From contig JAFABD010000099.1 in assembly GCA_023426225.1 (NCBI GenBank), forward strand, positions 1 to 53,971: a stretch of 53,971 nt of DNA, written 5' to 3'. A program made the translations under genes and the position numbers. Below, one piece after another: positions 43,990 through 52,379 of the stretch (position 1 is the stretch's first letter; each line of letters begins with the position of its first letter). The notes under the pieces were generated by a model, which had not been told where the DNA came from, ran no database searches, and was given only the letters and a program-made list of their open reading frames with translations. The DNA is from Pseudomonadota bacterium. Its GTDB lineage: Bacteria; Pseudomonadota; Alphaproteobacteria; Sphingomonadales; Sphingomonadaceae.

Positions 43990-44949
43990 ATGTCGCCTCG
44001 CTTGCTTCCCATTGCCTTTCTCATGTCCGCCACCGTTGCCGTTCCGGCGCTGGCAGCGCCTGCGGTCGACGATCCGGTGGCGGATCCAAAGGGCGATCCG
44101 TCGACCCCGGGCTCCACCCTGCCGCCGGTCATCAAGGCGATGCTCGATGCGGCGATGGAGTCGGGGAGCGAGGCTGACGTCAACGTGATCGTCAAATATG
44201 CGAAGACCGTGGCCCCGGAGAGTGCGGAACTGGTGCTGCGTACCGCGAACGACTGGCGCAACGAGCGTGCGGCACGCGCGGCGCGCAAGATCCGCGAGGC
44301 GAGCTTCTTCGATCTGGTCAAGGGTCACGCCGAACTCGGCGGCTATTCGACGGGCGGCAACACGCAGAATATCGGTGTCACCGCAGCGGTCGAGATCAAG
44401 CGGGAGGGGCTCGCCTGGCGCCACAAGTTCAAGGTGCAGGGCGACTATCAGGAAAGCCTGGGCGTGACGACGCGCGAACGGCTGCTGCTTGCCTATGAGC
44501 CGAACTGGAAGTTCGCCGACCGGGCCTATGTCTACGGCGCCGCGCAGTATGAGCGCGATCGCTTCTCGGGCTTTACCGATCGTGTTTCGCTGTCGTCGGG
44601 GGCGGGATACAGCGCGATCCGGACACCGACGATGAAGCTCGATCTCGAAATCGGCCCGGCCTATCGTTACACGCGTCAGGTCGACCGCACGACCGAAAGC
44701 AACATGGCCGCACGCGGGTCCCTCGATTTCGGGTGGAAGCTCACGCGGACGATCTCGGTAACGCAATCCGCCTCGGCCTATATTCAGGATTCGAACAGCA
44801 CGGTTTCGACGCGATCGGCGTTGCTCGCCAAGCTGATCGGGCCGCTCTCGGCCCAGTTTTCCTATGCGATGCAGTATGAAAGCCTGCCGCCCGAAGGTCG
44901 CAAGACCACCGACACGACCAGTCGTGCCGCGCTGGTGCTCGACTTCTGA
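43990..44949 (+). CDS. DUF481 outer-membrane protein
   Basis: A 319-residue secreted protein. Signal peptide MSPRLLPIAFLMSATVAVPA cleaved near ALAA. After a helical region (VNVIVKYAKTVAPESAELVLR) comes a beta-barrel of the DUF481/YdiY type: GHAELGGYSTGGNTQNIGVTA, HKFKVQGDYQESLGV, YVYGAAQYERDRFSGFTDRV, LDLEIGPAYRYTRQV and a terminal Phe (ALVLDF). ATG at 43990 has a purine-rich AAGGAAAG upstream. The function is unknown. It precedes the arginine-catabolism operon on the same strand. Confidence 0.85.
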   Translation: MSPRLLPIAFLMSATVAVPALAAPAVDDPVADPKGDPSTPGSTLPPVIKAMLDAAMESGSEADVNVIVKYAKTVAPESAELVLRTANDWRNERAARAARKIREASFFDLVKGHAELGGYSTGGNTQNIGVTAAVEIKREGLAWRHKFKVQGDYQESLGVTTRERLLLAYEPNWKFADRAYVYGAAQYERDRFSGFTDRVSLSSGAGYSAIRTPTMKLDLEIGPAYRYTRQVDRTTESNMAARGSLDFGWKLTRTISVTQSASAYIQDSNSTVSTRSALLAKLIGPLSAQFSYAMQYESLPPEGRKTTDTTSRAALVLDF

Positions 44950-45003
44950 TCATCCCGCCGCGGGGGGTTCCACCCGCCCCATGATCCGCGCTACCAGCGT
45001 GGC

Positions 45004-46212
45004 ATGAGGGGAGTTTCAAAGGCAGAAGAGGCGATCATCGCCCGGGCGCAGGCGGCGCCGATGCTCGACTGGACGCGCGCCTGGGTGGCGATCAACAGCG
45101 GCACGCGCAATCTCGCCGGACTGGCGACCATGGGCGACACGCTGGCCCATGCGTTCGCGGCGCTGCCGGGCGATGTCGAACTGATCGATCCCGAACCCGT
45201 CGATGCCATGGCAGCCGATGGGTCGCGCATCGCCCTCGACCACGGGCGCCATCTGCGCGTGACGGTTCGGCCTGATGCGCCGCTGCAATTGCTGTTCACG
45301 GGCCATATGGACACCGTGTTCGGTGTCGATCACCCGTTCCAGACCGAGCGCTGGAACGCCGACGGCTCGCTCAACGCCCCCGGCGCCGCCGACATGAAGG
45401 GCGGGCTCGCGGTGATGCTCGCGGCGCTCCGCGCGCTCGAACACAGCCCGGCGGCAGGCGCGATCGGCTACCAGGTCATCGTCAACTCGGACGAGGAAAC
45501 CGGCTCGCTCTCCTCGCGCGGGTTGATCGCCGCGGCGGCCCGGGGACGTCGCGCCGCCTTCACCTATGAACCCGCGCTTCCCGACGGCACGCTTGCCGGC
45601 GCACGCAGCGGATCGGGCAATTTCTCGCTGTTCGTCCACGGGCGGAGCGCGCATGCCGGGCGCAACCCCGAGGATGGTCGCAACGCCGTCGTCGCGGCGG
45701 CCGATCTGGCGCTGCGGCTGGCCGCAGTGCGGCGCGCGGGGCTTTCGGTGAACCCGGCACGCATCGACGGCGGCGGTCCCAACAATGTCGTGCCGGACCG
45801 CGCGGTCCTGCGCATCAACTTCCGGCCCGCCGATGCGGGAGCGGCGGCCGAGGCCGATATCGCCATCGATGCCGCGATCCGCGCGGTCGAAACGGCGCAC
45901 CAGGTGCGGATCGAGCGACATGGGGGCTTCAACCGCCCGCCCAAACCGCTCGACGATGCCGCAGAGGCGCTGTTCGCGCTGGTCCGCGATGCCGGGACCG
46001 ATCTCGGGCTGTCGCTTGCCTGGCGGGCGACGGGCGGCGTTTGCGACGGCAACAATATCGCAGCCTGCGGCGTGCCCGTGGTCGACACGATGGGCCCGCG
46101 TGGTGGCGCCATTCATTCAGGGGAGGAATTTCTGATCACCGAATCGCTGTCCGAGCGCGCCGCCTTGTCGGCGCTCAGCATCCTGCGTCTGGCCGAGGGA
46201 GGTCGCGCGTGA
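45004..46212 (+). CDS. M20-family metallopeptidase/amidohydrolase, possibly succinylglutamate hydrolase
   Basis: A 402-residue dinuclear-zinc hydrolase of the M20 (carboxypeptidase G2/ArgE/DapE) clan. Zn and catalytic residues: H101 and D103 in FTGHMDTVFG, bridging D130 in GAADMKGG, catalytic E164 and Zn ligand E165 in NSDEETGS, and a late MGPRGGAIHSGEEF histidine. The dimerisation domain is inserted (SLFVHGRSAHAGRNPEDGRNAV). It overlaps astA by GTGA, which itself overlaps astB by TGATG, so it is the first gene of an arginine succinyltransferase operon. Carboxypeptidase G2-type enzymes cleave N-acyl-glutamates, so cleavage of N-succinylglutamate, the AstE step, is a reasonable inference. Confidence 0.85.
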   Translation: MRGVSKAEEAIIARAQAAPMLDWTRAWVAINSGTRNLAGLATMGDTLAHAFAALPGDVELIDPEPVDAMAADGSRIALDHGRHLRVTVRPDAPLQLLFTGHMDTVFGVDHPFQTERWNADGSLNAPGAADMKGGLAVMLAALRALEHSPAAGAIGYQVIVNSDEETGSLSSRGLIAAAARGRRAAFTYEPALPDGTLAGARSGSGNFSLFVHGRSAHAGRNPEDGRNAVVAAADLALRLAAVRRAGLSVNPARIDGGGPNNVVPDRAVLRINFRPADAGAAAEADIAIDAAIRAVETAHQVRIERHGGFNRPPKPLDDAAEALFALVRDAGTDLGLSLAWRATGGVCDGNNIAACGVPVVDTMGPRGGAIHSGEEFLITESLSERAALSALSILRLAEGGRA

Positions 46213-47231
46213 CCTTCCGCATCCGTGCCGCACGCGATGAAGATCTTCAGGCGCTCTACGAAATGGCGAAGCTCACCGGCGGGGGCTTCACCAACCTGCC
46301 GCCGGAGCGCGACGCGCTGCGTGCCAAGCTGGCGCGCAGCCATGCCGCCTTCGCGCGGGAGGAAGTCGGCCTCGTCGACGACCTGTTCGTGCTCGTGCTC
46401 GAAAATGTCGAAACGGGCGAGGTACGCGGCACCTGTCAGATTTTCACACATGTCGGCCAGATCTGGCCCTTCTACAGCTATCGCCTCGGCACGCTCACCA
46501 AATACAGTCGCGAGCTCAACCGCACCTTCCGCTCGGAAATCCTCAACCTCGTCAACGACCTCGAGGGCAGCTCCGAAGTCGGGGGACTGTTCCTTCATCC
46601 GGGTGAGCGCGCCGGCGGGCTCGGCATGCTGCTCGCGCGCAGCCGCTATCTGTTCATCGCACGCCACCGCGCCCGTTTCGCCGACCGGGTGCTCGCCGAA
46701 CTGCGCGGCGTGATCGACGAGGCGGGCGGATCGCCCTTCTGGGACGGTGTTGCGGGCCGCTTCTTCGGCATGAATTTCCAGGATGCGGACTCGTTCAACG
46801 CCACGCACGGCAACCAGTTCATCGCCGATCTGATGCCCAAGCATCCGATCTACACCGCGATGCTCTCCGAATCCGCACGCGCGGTGATCGGCCTGCCCCA
46901 TCCGAATGGCCGGGCAGCGATGCGGATGCTCGAAAATGAGGGGTTCGCCTTCGAAAACTATATCGACATCTTCGACGGCGGACCGACCATGACGGCGCGA
47001 ACCGATCAAGTGCGCACGGTGCGCGAGGCCCGGGCGGCGCCCCTCGTGGCGATCGCAGAGGACGGCCGCGATGGCACGCCGTCGCTCGTCGCGACCGGCC
47101 GCCTTGCCGACTTCCGCGTGGCTTTCGGCAGGGTCGCTGCGGCGGAGGGCGATGGGGTGGCGATCGACGCGAACTGCGCCGCTGCACTCGCAATCGGTGT
47201 CGGCGCCGAAATCGTCCACGTGGCCCGCTGA
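46209..47231 (+). CDS. astA: Arginine N-succinyltransferase
   Basis: First step of the ammonia-producing arginine succinyltransferase (AST) pathway: arginine plus succinyl-CoA. The 340-residue product has the AstA pattern FRIRAARDEDLQALYEMAKLTGGGFTNLPPERDAL, the acyl-CoA fold segment LFLHPGERAGGLGMLLARSRYLFIA, FWDGVAGRFFGMNFQDADSF and the ATMLSESARAVIGLPH-like block. The GTG start at 46209 overlaps the M20 stop. No alpha/beta paralogue is adjacent. With astB it shows arginine catabolism for nitrogen; astC and astD are not in this window. Confidence 0.95.
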   Translation: MTFRIRAARDEDLQALYEMAKLTGGGFTNLPPERDALRAKLARSHAAFAREEVGLVDDLFVLVLENVETGEVRGTCQIFTHVGQIWPFYSYRLGTLTKYSRELNRTFRSEILNLVNDLEGSSEVGGLFLHPGERAGGLGMLLARSRYLFIARHRARFADRVLAELRGVIDEAGGSPFWDGVAGRFFGMNFQDADSFNATHGNQFIADLMPKHPIYTAMLSESARAVIGLPHPNGRAAMRMLENEGFAFENYIDIFDGGPTMTARTDQVRTVREARAAPLVAIAEDGRDGTPSLVATGRLADFRVAFGRVAAAEGDGVAIDANCAAALAIGVGAEIVHVAR

Positions 47232-48472
47232 TGCTGCGCGAGATCAACTTCGACGGCATCGTCGGGCCCAGCCACAATTATGCCGGGCTCAGTCCCGGCA
47301 ATCTGGCCGCGACACGTAACGCAGGGCGCGCCTCGTCGCCCCGCGCCGCGGCGCTCGAGGGGATCGCCAAGATGCGCGCGAACCTCGCGCTCGGGCTCAC
47401 CCAGGGCATCCTGCTGCCGCATCCCCGCCCCAATCACGGCTGGCTTGCGCAGCTTGGGGTCAACTATCAAGCGGCACCGCGCCACCTCCAGGCCCAGGCA
47501 TTGTCGGCGTCGAGCATGTGGGCGGCGAACGCGGCCACCGTCTCGCCCGCGCCCGACACCGCCGACGGCCGTTGCCATCTGACAGTCGCCAACCTCGTCA
47601 CGATGCCGCACCGCAGCCACGAATGGGCCGAAACGCTGCGCCAGCTTCGACTCGCCTTTGCCGATCCGGCATTCGTCGTGCATCCGCCGATCCCGGCTCC
47701 TTTCGGCGACGAGGGCGCGGCAAACCATATGCGGCTCGCCACCGGTCATGATGCGCCGGGCGTCGAGATCTTTGTCTATGGCGTCGCCGGCGGCCCTTTC
47801 CCCGCCCGCCAGCATCTTGAAGCGTCGCAGGCGATTGCCCGCCGTCACGGGCTCGATCCCGAACGAACGCTGTTCGTCCGCCAGTCTGACGCGGCCATCG
47901 CTGCCGGCGCCTTCCACAACGACGTCGTGGCGGTTGCCAACGGCACCGTCCTCTTTGCCCATGAGCAGGCCTTTGCCGATCGCGACGGCTTCTACGACGC
48001 GCTGCGCGCCATGCTCCCCGAGGTCGAGATCGTAGAGGTTCCCGCCGCCTCGGTCAGCCTTCAGGACGCGATCGCATCGTACCTGTTCAATGCCCAACTC
48101 GTGACGCTCCCGTCGGGCGAATCGGCACTCATCGTCCCCGCCGAAGCGCGCGACACGCCCAGCGTCTGGGCATGGCTGACCGATCATCTCGCGGGCAACG
48201 GCCCGATCCGACGCGTCGAAGTGGTCGACGTCCGCGAATCGATGGCAAATGGCGGCGGCCCCGCCTGTCTCCGGCTGCGCGTGGTCGCCGATCCCGCGAC
48301 GATCGACCCGCGTTTTCTGGTCGATGCGCAGCGGCTAGACCGCATCGCCGAGGTGATCGAAGCGCATTGGCCCGATCGGATCGCGCCCGATGCAATCGGC
48401 GATCCGGCGTTGATCGGTAAGATCGAGCATGCGCGTGCGACGCTGCTCGATGCGCTCGGCCTGTCGGGTTAA
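47231..48472 (+). CDS. astB: N-succinylarginine dihydrolase
   Basis: Second AST step: succinylarginine to succinylornithine, CO2 and two NH3. The 413-residue product shows EINFDGIVGPSHNYAGLSPGN, SRGL-like SPRAAALEGIAKMRANL, LTVANLVTMPHRSHEWAET, the H/E residues in EGAANHMRLA and the catalytic Cys in NGGGPACLRLRV near the C-terminus. It starts at the TGATG overlap with astA. An inverted repeat follows 24 bases after the stop. Confidence 0.96.
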   Translation: MLREINFDGIVGPSHNYAGLSPGNLAATRNAGRASSPRAAALEGIAKMRANLALGLTQGILLPHPRPNHGWLAQLGVNYQAAPRHLQAQALSASSMWAANAATVSPAPDTADGRCHLTVANLVTMPHRSHEWAETLRQLRLAFADPAFVVHPPIPAPFGDEGAANHMRLATGHDAPGVEIFVYGVAGGPFPARQHLEASQAIARRHGLDPERTLFVRQSDAAIAAGAFHNDVVAVANGTVLFAHEQAFADRDGFYDALRAMLPEVEIVEVPAASVSLQDAIASYLFNAQLVTLPSGESALIVPAEARDTPSVWAWLTDHLAGNGPIRRVEVVDVRESMANGGGPACLRLRVVADPATIDPRFLVDAQRLDRIAEVIEAHWPDRIAPDAIGDPALIGKIEHARATLLDALGLSG

Positions 48473-48495
48473 TTTACAATTTACCATATGAGCCG

Positions 48496-48520
48496 CCGCG
48501 GAAATCCCGGATTTCCGCGG
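48496..48520. repeat. Perfect 12-bp-arm palindrome downstream of astB
   Basis: Arms CCGCGGAAATCC and GGATTTCCGCGG pair perfectly around a single C. It lies 23 bases after the astB stop, so it may terminate the ast operon, though no U tract follows. With a one-base centre a stable hairpin would open to a small loop. An interspersed palindromic element or operator is the alternative. Confidence 0.5.
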
Positions 48521-48549
48521 TTGGCCCGTGGCTTGCTTGGGTTTCCGGC

Positions 48550-48762
48550 ATGTTCGACCGGATACGCAGCCTGTTCACGATCAAGTCGAAGTTCGAGGCG
48601 TTCCTCGTCATCTACGGCCTCGGCACGGGTGCCGTGGAGCGCGGCGTCCATTATCTCCACCAATATCCCGGCTGGGGCGGCTGGCTGCTCTTTTCGGTGT
48701 GCCCGATCGCGGTGTTCATGGCGGGCGGCCGCATCCTCGACAGCCTCGAACACGAGGACTGA
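48550..48762 (+). CDS. Small conserved membrane protein (70 residues)
   Basis: A 70-residue protein beginning MFDRIRSLFTIKSKFEAFLV with an aromatic, amphipathic start, two hydrophobic stretches (FLVIYGLGTGAVERG and WLLFSVCPIAVFMAGGRIL) and an acidic end (LEHED). The composition and topology look like a real inner-membrane-associated protein; I recall similar small proteins annotated as hypothetical in sphingomonads. No known function. It lies between the ast operon and the tRNA genes. Confidence 0.65.
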   Translation: MFDRIRSLFTIKSKFEAFLVIYGLGTGAVERGVHYLHQYPGWGGWLLFSVCPIAVFMAGGRILDSLEHED

Positions 48763-48818
48763 CCACAGGCCGCCACGGTGGCGCCGCCTGTCAACCCAAC
48801 CGACGATGATGGAAGAAA

Positions 48819-48895
48819 TGGCGCGCCCGGAACGATTCGAACGTCCGACCCTCAGATTCGTAGTCTGATGCTCTATCCAGCTGAGCTACGGGCGC
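48819..48895 (-). tRNA. tRNA-Arg (anticodon ACG), copy 1
   Basis: Folds as a full cloverleaf on the minus strand: acceptor GCGCCCG/CGGGCGC, D arm GCUC...GAGC, anticodon arm UCAGA-CUACGAA-UCUGA with anticodon ACG, T arm GGACG-UUCGAAU-CGUUC, and CCA encoded at the 3' end. 77 nt in total. ACG-Arg reads CGN codons after A34-to-I editing. It is identical to a second copy 32 bases away. Confidence 0.96.
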
Positions 48896-48927
48896 GCAGA
48901 GCAGGGCAAGAACCCTGCGATGTAATT

Positions 48928-49004
48928 TGGCGCGCCCGGAACGATTCGAACGTCCGACCCTCAGATTCGTAGTCTGATGCTCTATCCAGCTGAGCTACGG
49001 GCGC
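48928..49004 (-). tRNA. tRNA-Arg (anticodon ACG), copy 2
   Basis: Base-for-base identical to the tRNA at 48819-48895, in the same orientation and also with encoded CCA. It is the promoter-proximal copy on the minus strand. The 32-base spacer contains a GCAGGG/CCCTGC hairpin that may guide processing or partial termination. A recent tandem duplication is the simplest explanation. Confidence 0.96.
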
Positions 49005-49081
49005 GCTGTGGAGCGGCGCTGATATGCGGCGAATCAGAATGATGCAACCCCGTTGCGTCACTTTTTTCACGCGCATAGAGC

Positions 49082-49591
49082 ATGGCCATGCGCCGCTTCG
49101 CCCTTTTGTCCGCCCTCGCCCTTGCGGCGTGCGCCGAAACGCCCGGCTCCTATCCGTCGCTGCTACCGCGGCCGGCGGAAAGTGCCGCCTTTGCCGAACC
49201 CGCCTCGCCCCCGGGGCAAGCGGCGGAACCCGTCGCCGATCCTGCGCTCGACAAGCAGATCGCAGCGCAGCAGCAGGCACTCGCCGCCGCCGCCGGCCGG
49301 TTCGCACGCGCTGCTCAGGACGCCGAGGCGCGGGTCGCCGTCGCCCGCGGGGTTCGCGAGGGCAGCGACGCCTGGCTCGATGCCCAGACCGGGCTTAGTA
49401 CGCTGCAGTCGCTTGCCGCGCCGTCGCTGCTCGCGCTCCAGCAGCTCGAATCGCTGGCGATCGCACGCGGCGAAGCGGGTAAGCCGCCCTACCCGCAACT
49501 CGACCGAGCGATTCAACAGGCGCGCACGCTGACTGCCGATCAGGCGCAGCGCATTCACGCGCTCGAAACCGCGCTCGCCGCCCGCGAATAG
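49082..49591 (+). CDS. Hypothetical coiled-coil lipoprotein
   Basis: A 169-residue protein with a lipoprotein signal (MAMRRFALLSALALAACAET; lipobox LAAC, Cys17). A Pro/Ala-rich linker follows, then helical segments with heptad character (DKQIAAQQQALAAAAGRFARA and LTADQAQRIHALETALA). Likely anchored in the outer membrane and facing the periplasm. The start could be 49082 or 49088. No family recognised. It is convergent with the spermidine-synthase-like gene, 8 bases away. Confidence 0.7.
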   Translation: MAMRRFALLSALALAACAETPGSYPSLLPRPAESAAFAEPASPPGQAAEPVADPALDKQIAAQQQALAAAAGRFARAAQDAEARVAVARGVREGSDAWLDAQTGLSTLQSLAAPSLLALQQLESLAIARGEAGKPPYPQLDRAIQQARTLTADQAQRIHALETALAARE

Positions 49592-49599
49592 CGCGGCGA

Positions 49600-51828
49600 T
49601 CAGCGGCTCGCCTGCGGCTCGTCCTTGGTCTGGTCGAGCCGCAGCACGGGCAGCACCGACCCATAGTCGTCACGCCAGGCATCGATCCCCGGCTCGCGCA
49701 ACAGCGGCCGCCAACGCGGGTCATCGCCCGCCATTGCCTCGACCTTGTCCTTTTGCCTCGAAAGCGCGATCCAGTCCGAAACGCTCGCCTCGCGCGCCTG
49801 CGCGGCCGCGTCGGGCACATAGAGGCGGCGAAGCCCGGTCCATCCCTGTTCGGCGGCGGCCGCTGCGACAACCGGCTCGAGCCGCAGGAAGCGATTGGAG
49901 ACATGGACGAGCAGCAGCCCGCCCGGCGCAAGCACCCGGCCATAGGTGGCAAAGGCCTGCGTGGTCATCAGGTGCATCGGCACCGAATCCGAGGAAAAGG
50001 CGTCGAGCACGAGCAGGTCGAGGCTGGCGTCGGGTGCCTGCGACAGGCGCAATCGCGCATCGCCCAATTCGATTGCCGCGTTGGGCGCACAGTCGCGCAG
50101 GAAGGTGAAGCGACCCGAATCGCGCGCCAGCCGAACGATCGCCGGATCGATCTCATAGAAGCGCCACGACTGGCCGGGCTGCGCATAACAGGCGAGCGTG
50201 CCGGTCCCCAGCCCCACCACGCCCACGCGCGCGTTCGGCCCATAGAGCCGCGGCAGCGCCGCCATCGCGGCGGCGACGCCGGATTCCGGAGCATAATAGG
50301 TGGTGGGAAGGCGCGCATCGGCGCCGCGGAGCTGCACGCCGTGCAGCGTCGTGCCATGGGCCAGCCGCGTCTGATCGGGCAGTGCGTTGATCGTATAGAC
50401 GCCGAAATAGCTTCGCACGCGGTTACCCGCGAACGACACGCTGATCGCCTGCCAGCCGCCATAAAGCAGCAGCGCCGCCGTCAGCGCGACGAGGAAGAGC
50501 GCGCGGTTCCCCGCCGCCACGATGCCCAGCACCGCCACGCCCAGGAAAGCGAACTGCAGCGTCTCGCCATCGCCGCGGCCGCCGCCCACGATCCCGGCGG
50601 CGAGGATGGCGACGATCGCCGCGCCGAGGCCGATCGCCTTGGCGCGACGCCCGCGCGCCCAGAACCGCGCGGTCAGCGCGAACAGGTACGTCTGCGGCGT
50701 CAATGCCGCTGCCGCGATCAGCAACAGCGGATATTCATAGGTCCAGTCGAACAGGATCGGCGCGACGAGCGCGGTCAGCACGCCGCCCGACGCGCCGCCG
50801 AACGCCATCGCGAGGTAAAAGCCCGTCAGCCCGGCGGGCGGCGGCCGCAACGCATGGAGGCGATGGTGCAACGCCACCGCAACGACGAACAGCAACGCCA
50901 GCCCGATCACCGCATTGGCGATCGCAAAGCGCTGGTTTCCCGCCACGCTCGTTGCGCCGAACAGCAGCAACAGCACGGGCAACAGCTTGGCGATCAGTTC
51001 ATCGAGCAGCGGCGATTCGCGAAACGCCACCGAAAAGCTCAACAGGTAGAGCGCAAGCGGCAACACCCAGAGCAGCGGCATCGCGACGATGTCGGTGGTG
51101 AGGTGCGTGGTCGTCGCCAGCATCAGCCCCGAAGGCACGAGCGCAAGCACCACCCAATGCAGCCAGCGCCCGCCCGGGATGGCCCCGGCCGCGGCGCGCG
51201 CCCGGTCGTGCGGCACCGCTGTCCCCCTCCCGCGCGGCAGACAGAGCGCGGCAGCGGCCACCAGCAGCGCCACGAACCCATAGCCGATGCTCCACGAGAG
51301 GCTCTGCCCCTTCAGGCTCAGCAACGGCTCGACGACCAGCGGATAGACAAGCAACCCGCCCAGGCTGCCGATGTTCGAAGCGACATAGAGGCGATACGGA
51401 TCGCGCCCCGCCGCTGCGGCGACGTACCAGCGCTGAAGCAGCGGCGCCTGCGCCGAAATCGCGAAGAACAGCGGCCCGATCGACGCGACCAGCAGCCACG
51501 GCGTCCACAATGCCGGCTCGGCACCCGGCGGCAACTCGAACCGGGCAAGCCCGATCGGCAGCCACAACGCGGCGAGCGCGAGCAGCACCAGATGGATGAC
51601 GGCCTGCCGCCGCAGCGGCTGCGCGGCAACGGCGTGGGCATAGCCATAGCCGCCGAGCAGCAACGCCTGGTAGACGAGCATCGCCGAGTTCCACACCGCC
51701 GGCGCGCCGCCCAGCCGCGGCAGCGCCATCCGCGCCACCATCGGCTGGATCAGGAACAGCATGAAGGATCCGGCCAGGATCGCAGCCACGAACAACGTAT
51801 CGACAGCCCACGGCCGCACCGCCGGCAT
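49600..51828 (-). CDS. Fused MFS-like/spermidine synthase-like membrane protein
   Basis: A 742-residue protein: about 480 residues of membrane helices (LFVAAILAGSFMLFLIQPMVARMALPRLGGAPAVWNSAML onward), then a cytoplasmic spermidine-synthase-like methyltransferase-fold domain with RVGVVGLGTGTLACYAQPGQ, YEIDPAIVRLA and LDLLVLDAFSSDSVPMHLMT. The family is known as fused MFS/spermidine synthase; its biochemical role is poorly defined, and DAFSSDSVP differs from genuine aminopropyltransferases, so polyamine synthesis is not assured. The ATG at 51828 gives the usual MPAVRPWAVDTLF start. It is last in the hemB-GNAT-GNAT operon. Confidence 0.85.
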   Translation of the reverse strand: MPAVRPWAVDTLFVAAILAGSFMLFLIQPMVARMALPRLGGAPAVWNSAMLVYQALLLGGYGYAHAVAAQPLRRQAVIHLVLLALAALWLPIGLARFELPPGAEPALWTPWLLVASIGPLFFAISAQAPLLQRWYVAAAAGRDPYRLYVASNIGSLGGLLVYPLVVEPLLSLKGQSLSWSIGYGFVALLVAAAALCLPRGRGTAVPHDRARAAAGAIPGGRWLHWVVLALVPSGLMLATTTHLTTDIVAMPLLWVLPLALYLLSFSVAFRESPLLDELIAKLLPVLLLLFGATSVAGNQRFAIANAVIGLALLFVVAVALHHRLHALRPPPAGLTGFYLAMAFGGASGGVLTALVAPILFDWTYEYPLLLIAAAALTPQTYLFALTARFWARGRRAKAIGLGAAIVAILAAGIVGGGRGDGETLQFAFLGVAVLGIVAAGNRALFLVALTAALLLYGGWQAISVSFAGNRVRSYFGVYTINALPDQTRLAHGTTLHGVQLRGADARLPTTYYAPESGVAAAMAALPRLYGPNARVGVVGLGTGTLACYAQPGQSWRFYEIDPAIVRLARDSGRFTFLRDCAPNAAIELGDARLRLSQAPDASLDLLVLDAFSSDSVPMHLMTTQAFATYGRVLAPGGLLLVHVSNRFLRLEPVVAAAAAEQGWTGLRRLYVPDAAAQAREASVSDWIALSRQKDKVEAMAGDDPRWRPLLREPGIDAWRDDYGSVLPVLRLDQTKDEPQASR

Positions 51829-51854
51829 GTCGTCCCCTGCCCGCGGCGCAGCGC

Positions 51855-52379
51855 TCACGGGCGGGCGATGCGATAGGTGATGTGGCTTCGCAGCGCCGGG
51901 GGCGCCGCAGGATGGTCGAACGCGCCATCGGCCACGCGCACCATCCCCAGTCGCTCCATCAGGCCCCAGCTCCGCCGGTTGGCCGGAACGGTGATCGCGA
52001 CGACCTGCGGCACGTCGAGCGTGCGCCACGCCCAGGCAAGCGTCGCCGCTGCCGCCTCGCGGGCATAGCCCTGCCCCCAATGGGGCGCGGCAAGCCGCCA
52101 GCCGATCTCGATCTCATTCTCGATCGGCGTCCCGGCGGCGCCCGGCTTCAACCCGCAAAAGCCCAGAAAGGCTCGATCAGCCGCACGCTCGACGGCCCAG
52201 AAGCAATAGCCGGTCGTCGCCAGCAGGGCCTGTTGCCGATCGATCGCGGCGGCGCTTTCGGCGCGGCTCAGCGGCGGCCCCAGATACGCCATCACGTCCG
52301 GATCGTTGCACATCGCATGAAACGGATCGCGGTCGCCGTCGCGCCAGCCGCGCAGGGTCAGTCGTTCGGTTTCGATCAC
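51855..52379 (-). CDS. GNAT-family N-acetyltransferase (RimJ/RimL-like), copy 2
   Basis: A 174-residue acetyltransferase of the RimJ/RimL (Acetyltransf_3) subtype: IETERLTLRGWRDGDRDPFHAM at the N-terminus, FLGFCGLKPGA, EIGWRLAAPHWGQGYAREAA (acetyl-CoA loop) and RRSWGLMERLGM. The GTG start at 52379 overlaps the upstream GNAT stop (GTGA). It is the same length as that gene and shares many segments, so the two are tandem paralogues. The substrate is unknown. Confidence 0.88.
   Translation of the reverse strand: MIETERLTLRGWRDGDRDPFHAMCNDPDVMAYLGPPLSRAESAAAIDRQQALLATTGYCFWAVERAADRAFLGFCGLKPGAAGTPIENEIEIGWRLAAPHWGQGYAREAAAATLAWAWRTLDVPQVVAITVPANRRSWGLMERLGMVRVADGAFDHPAAPPALRSHITYRIARP

Noticed and set aside
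44950..45003. A CCGCCGCGGGG stem before the M20 gene
   Set aside because: Too short and G-C rich to call a terminator or riboswitch.
49753..51876. A 707-codon plus-strand open frame
   Set aside because: It is antisense to the MFS/spermidine-synthase-like gene and is Arg/Gln/His-rich, typical of a shadow frame.
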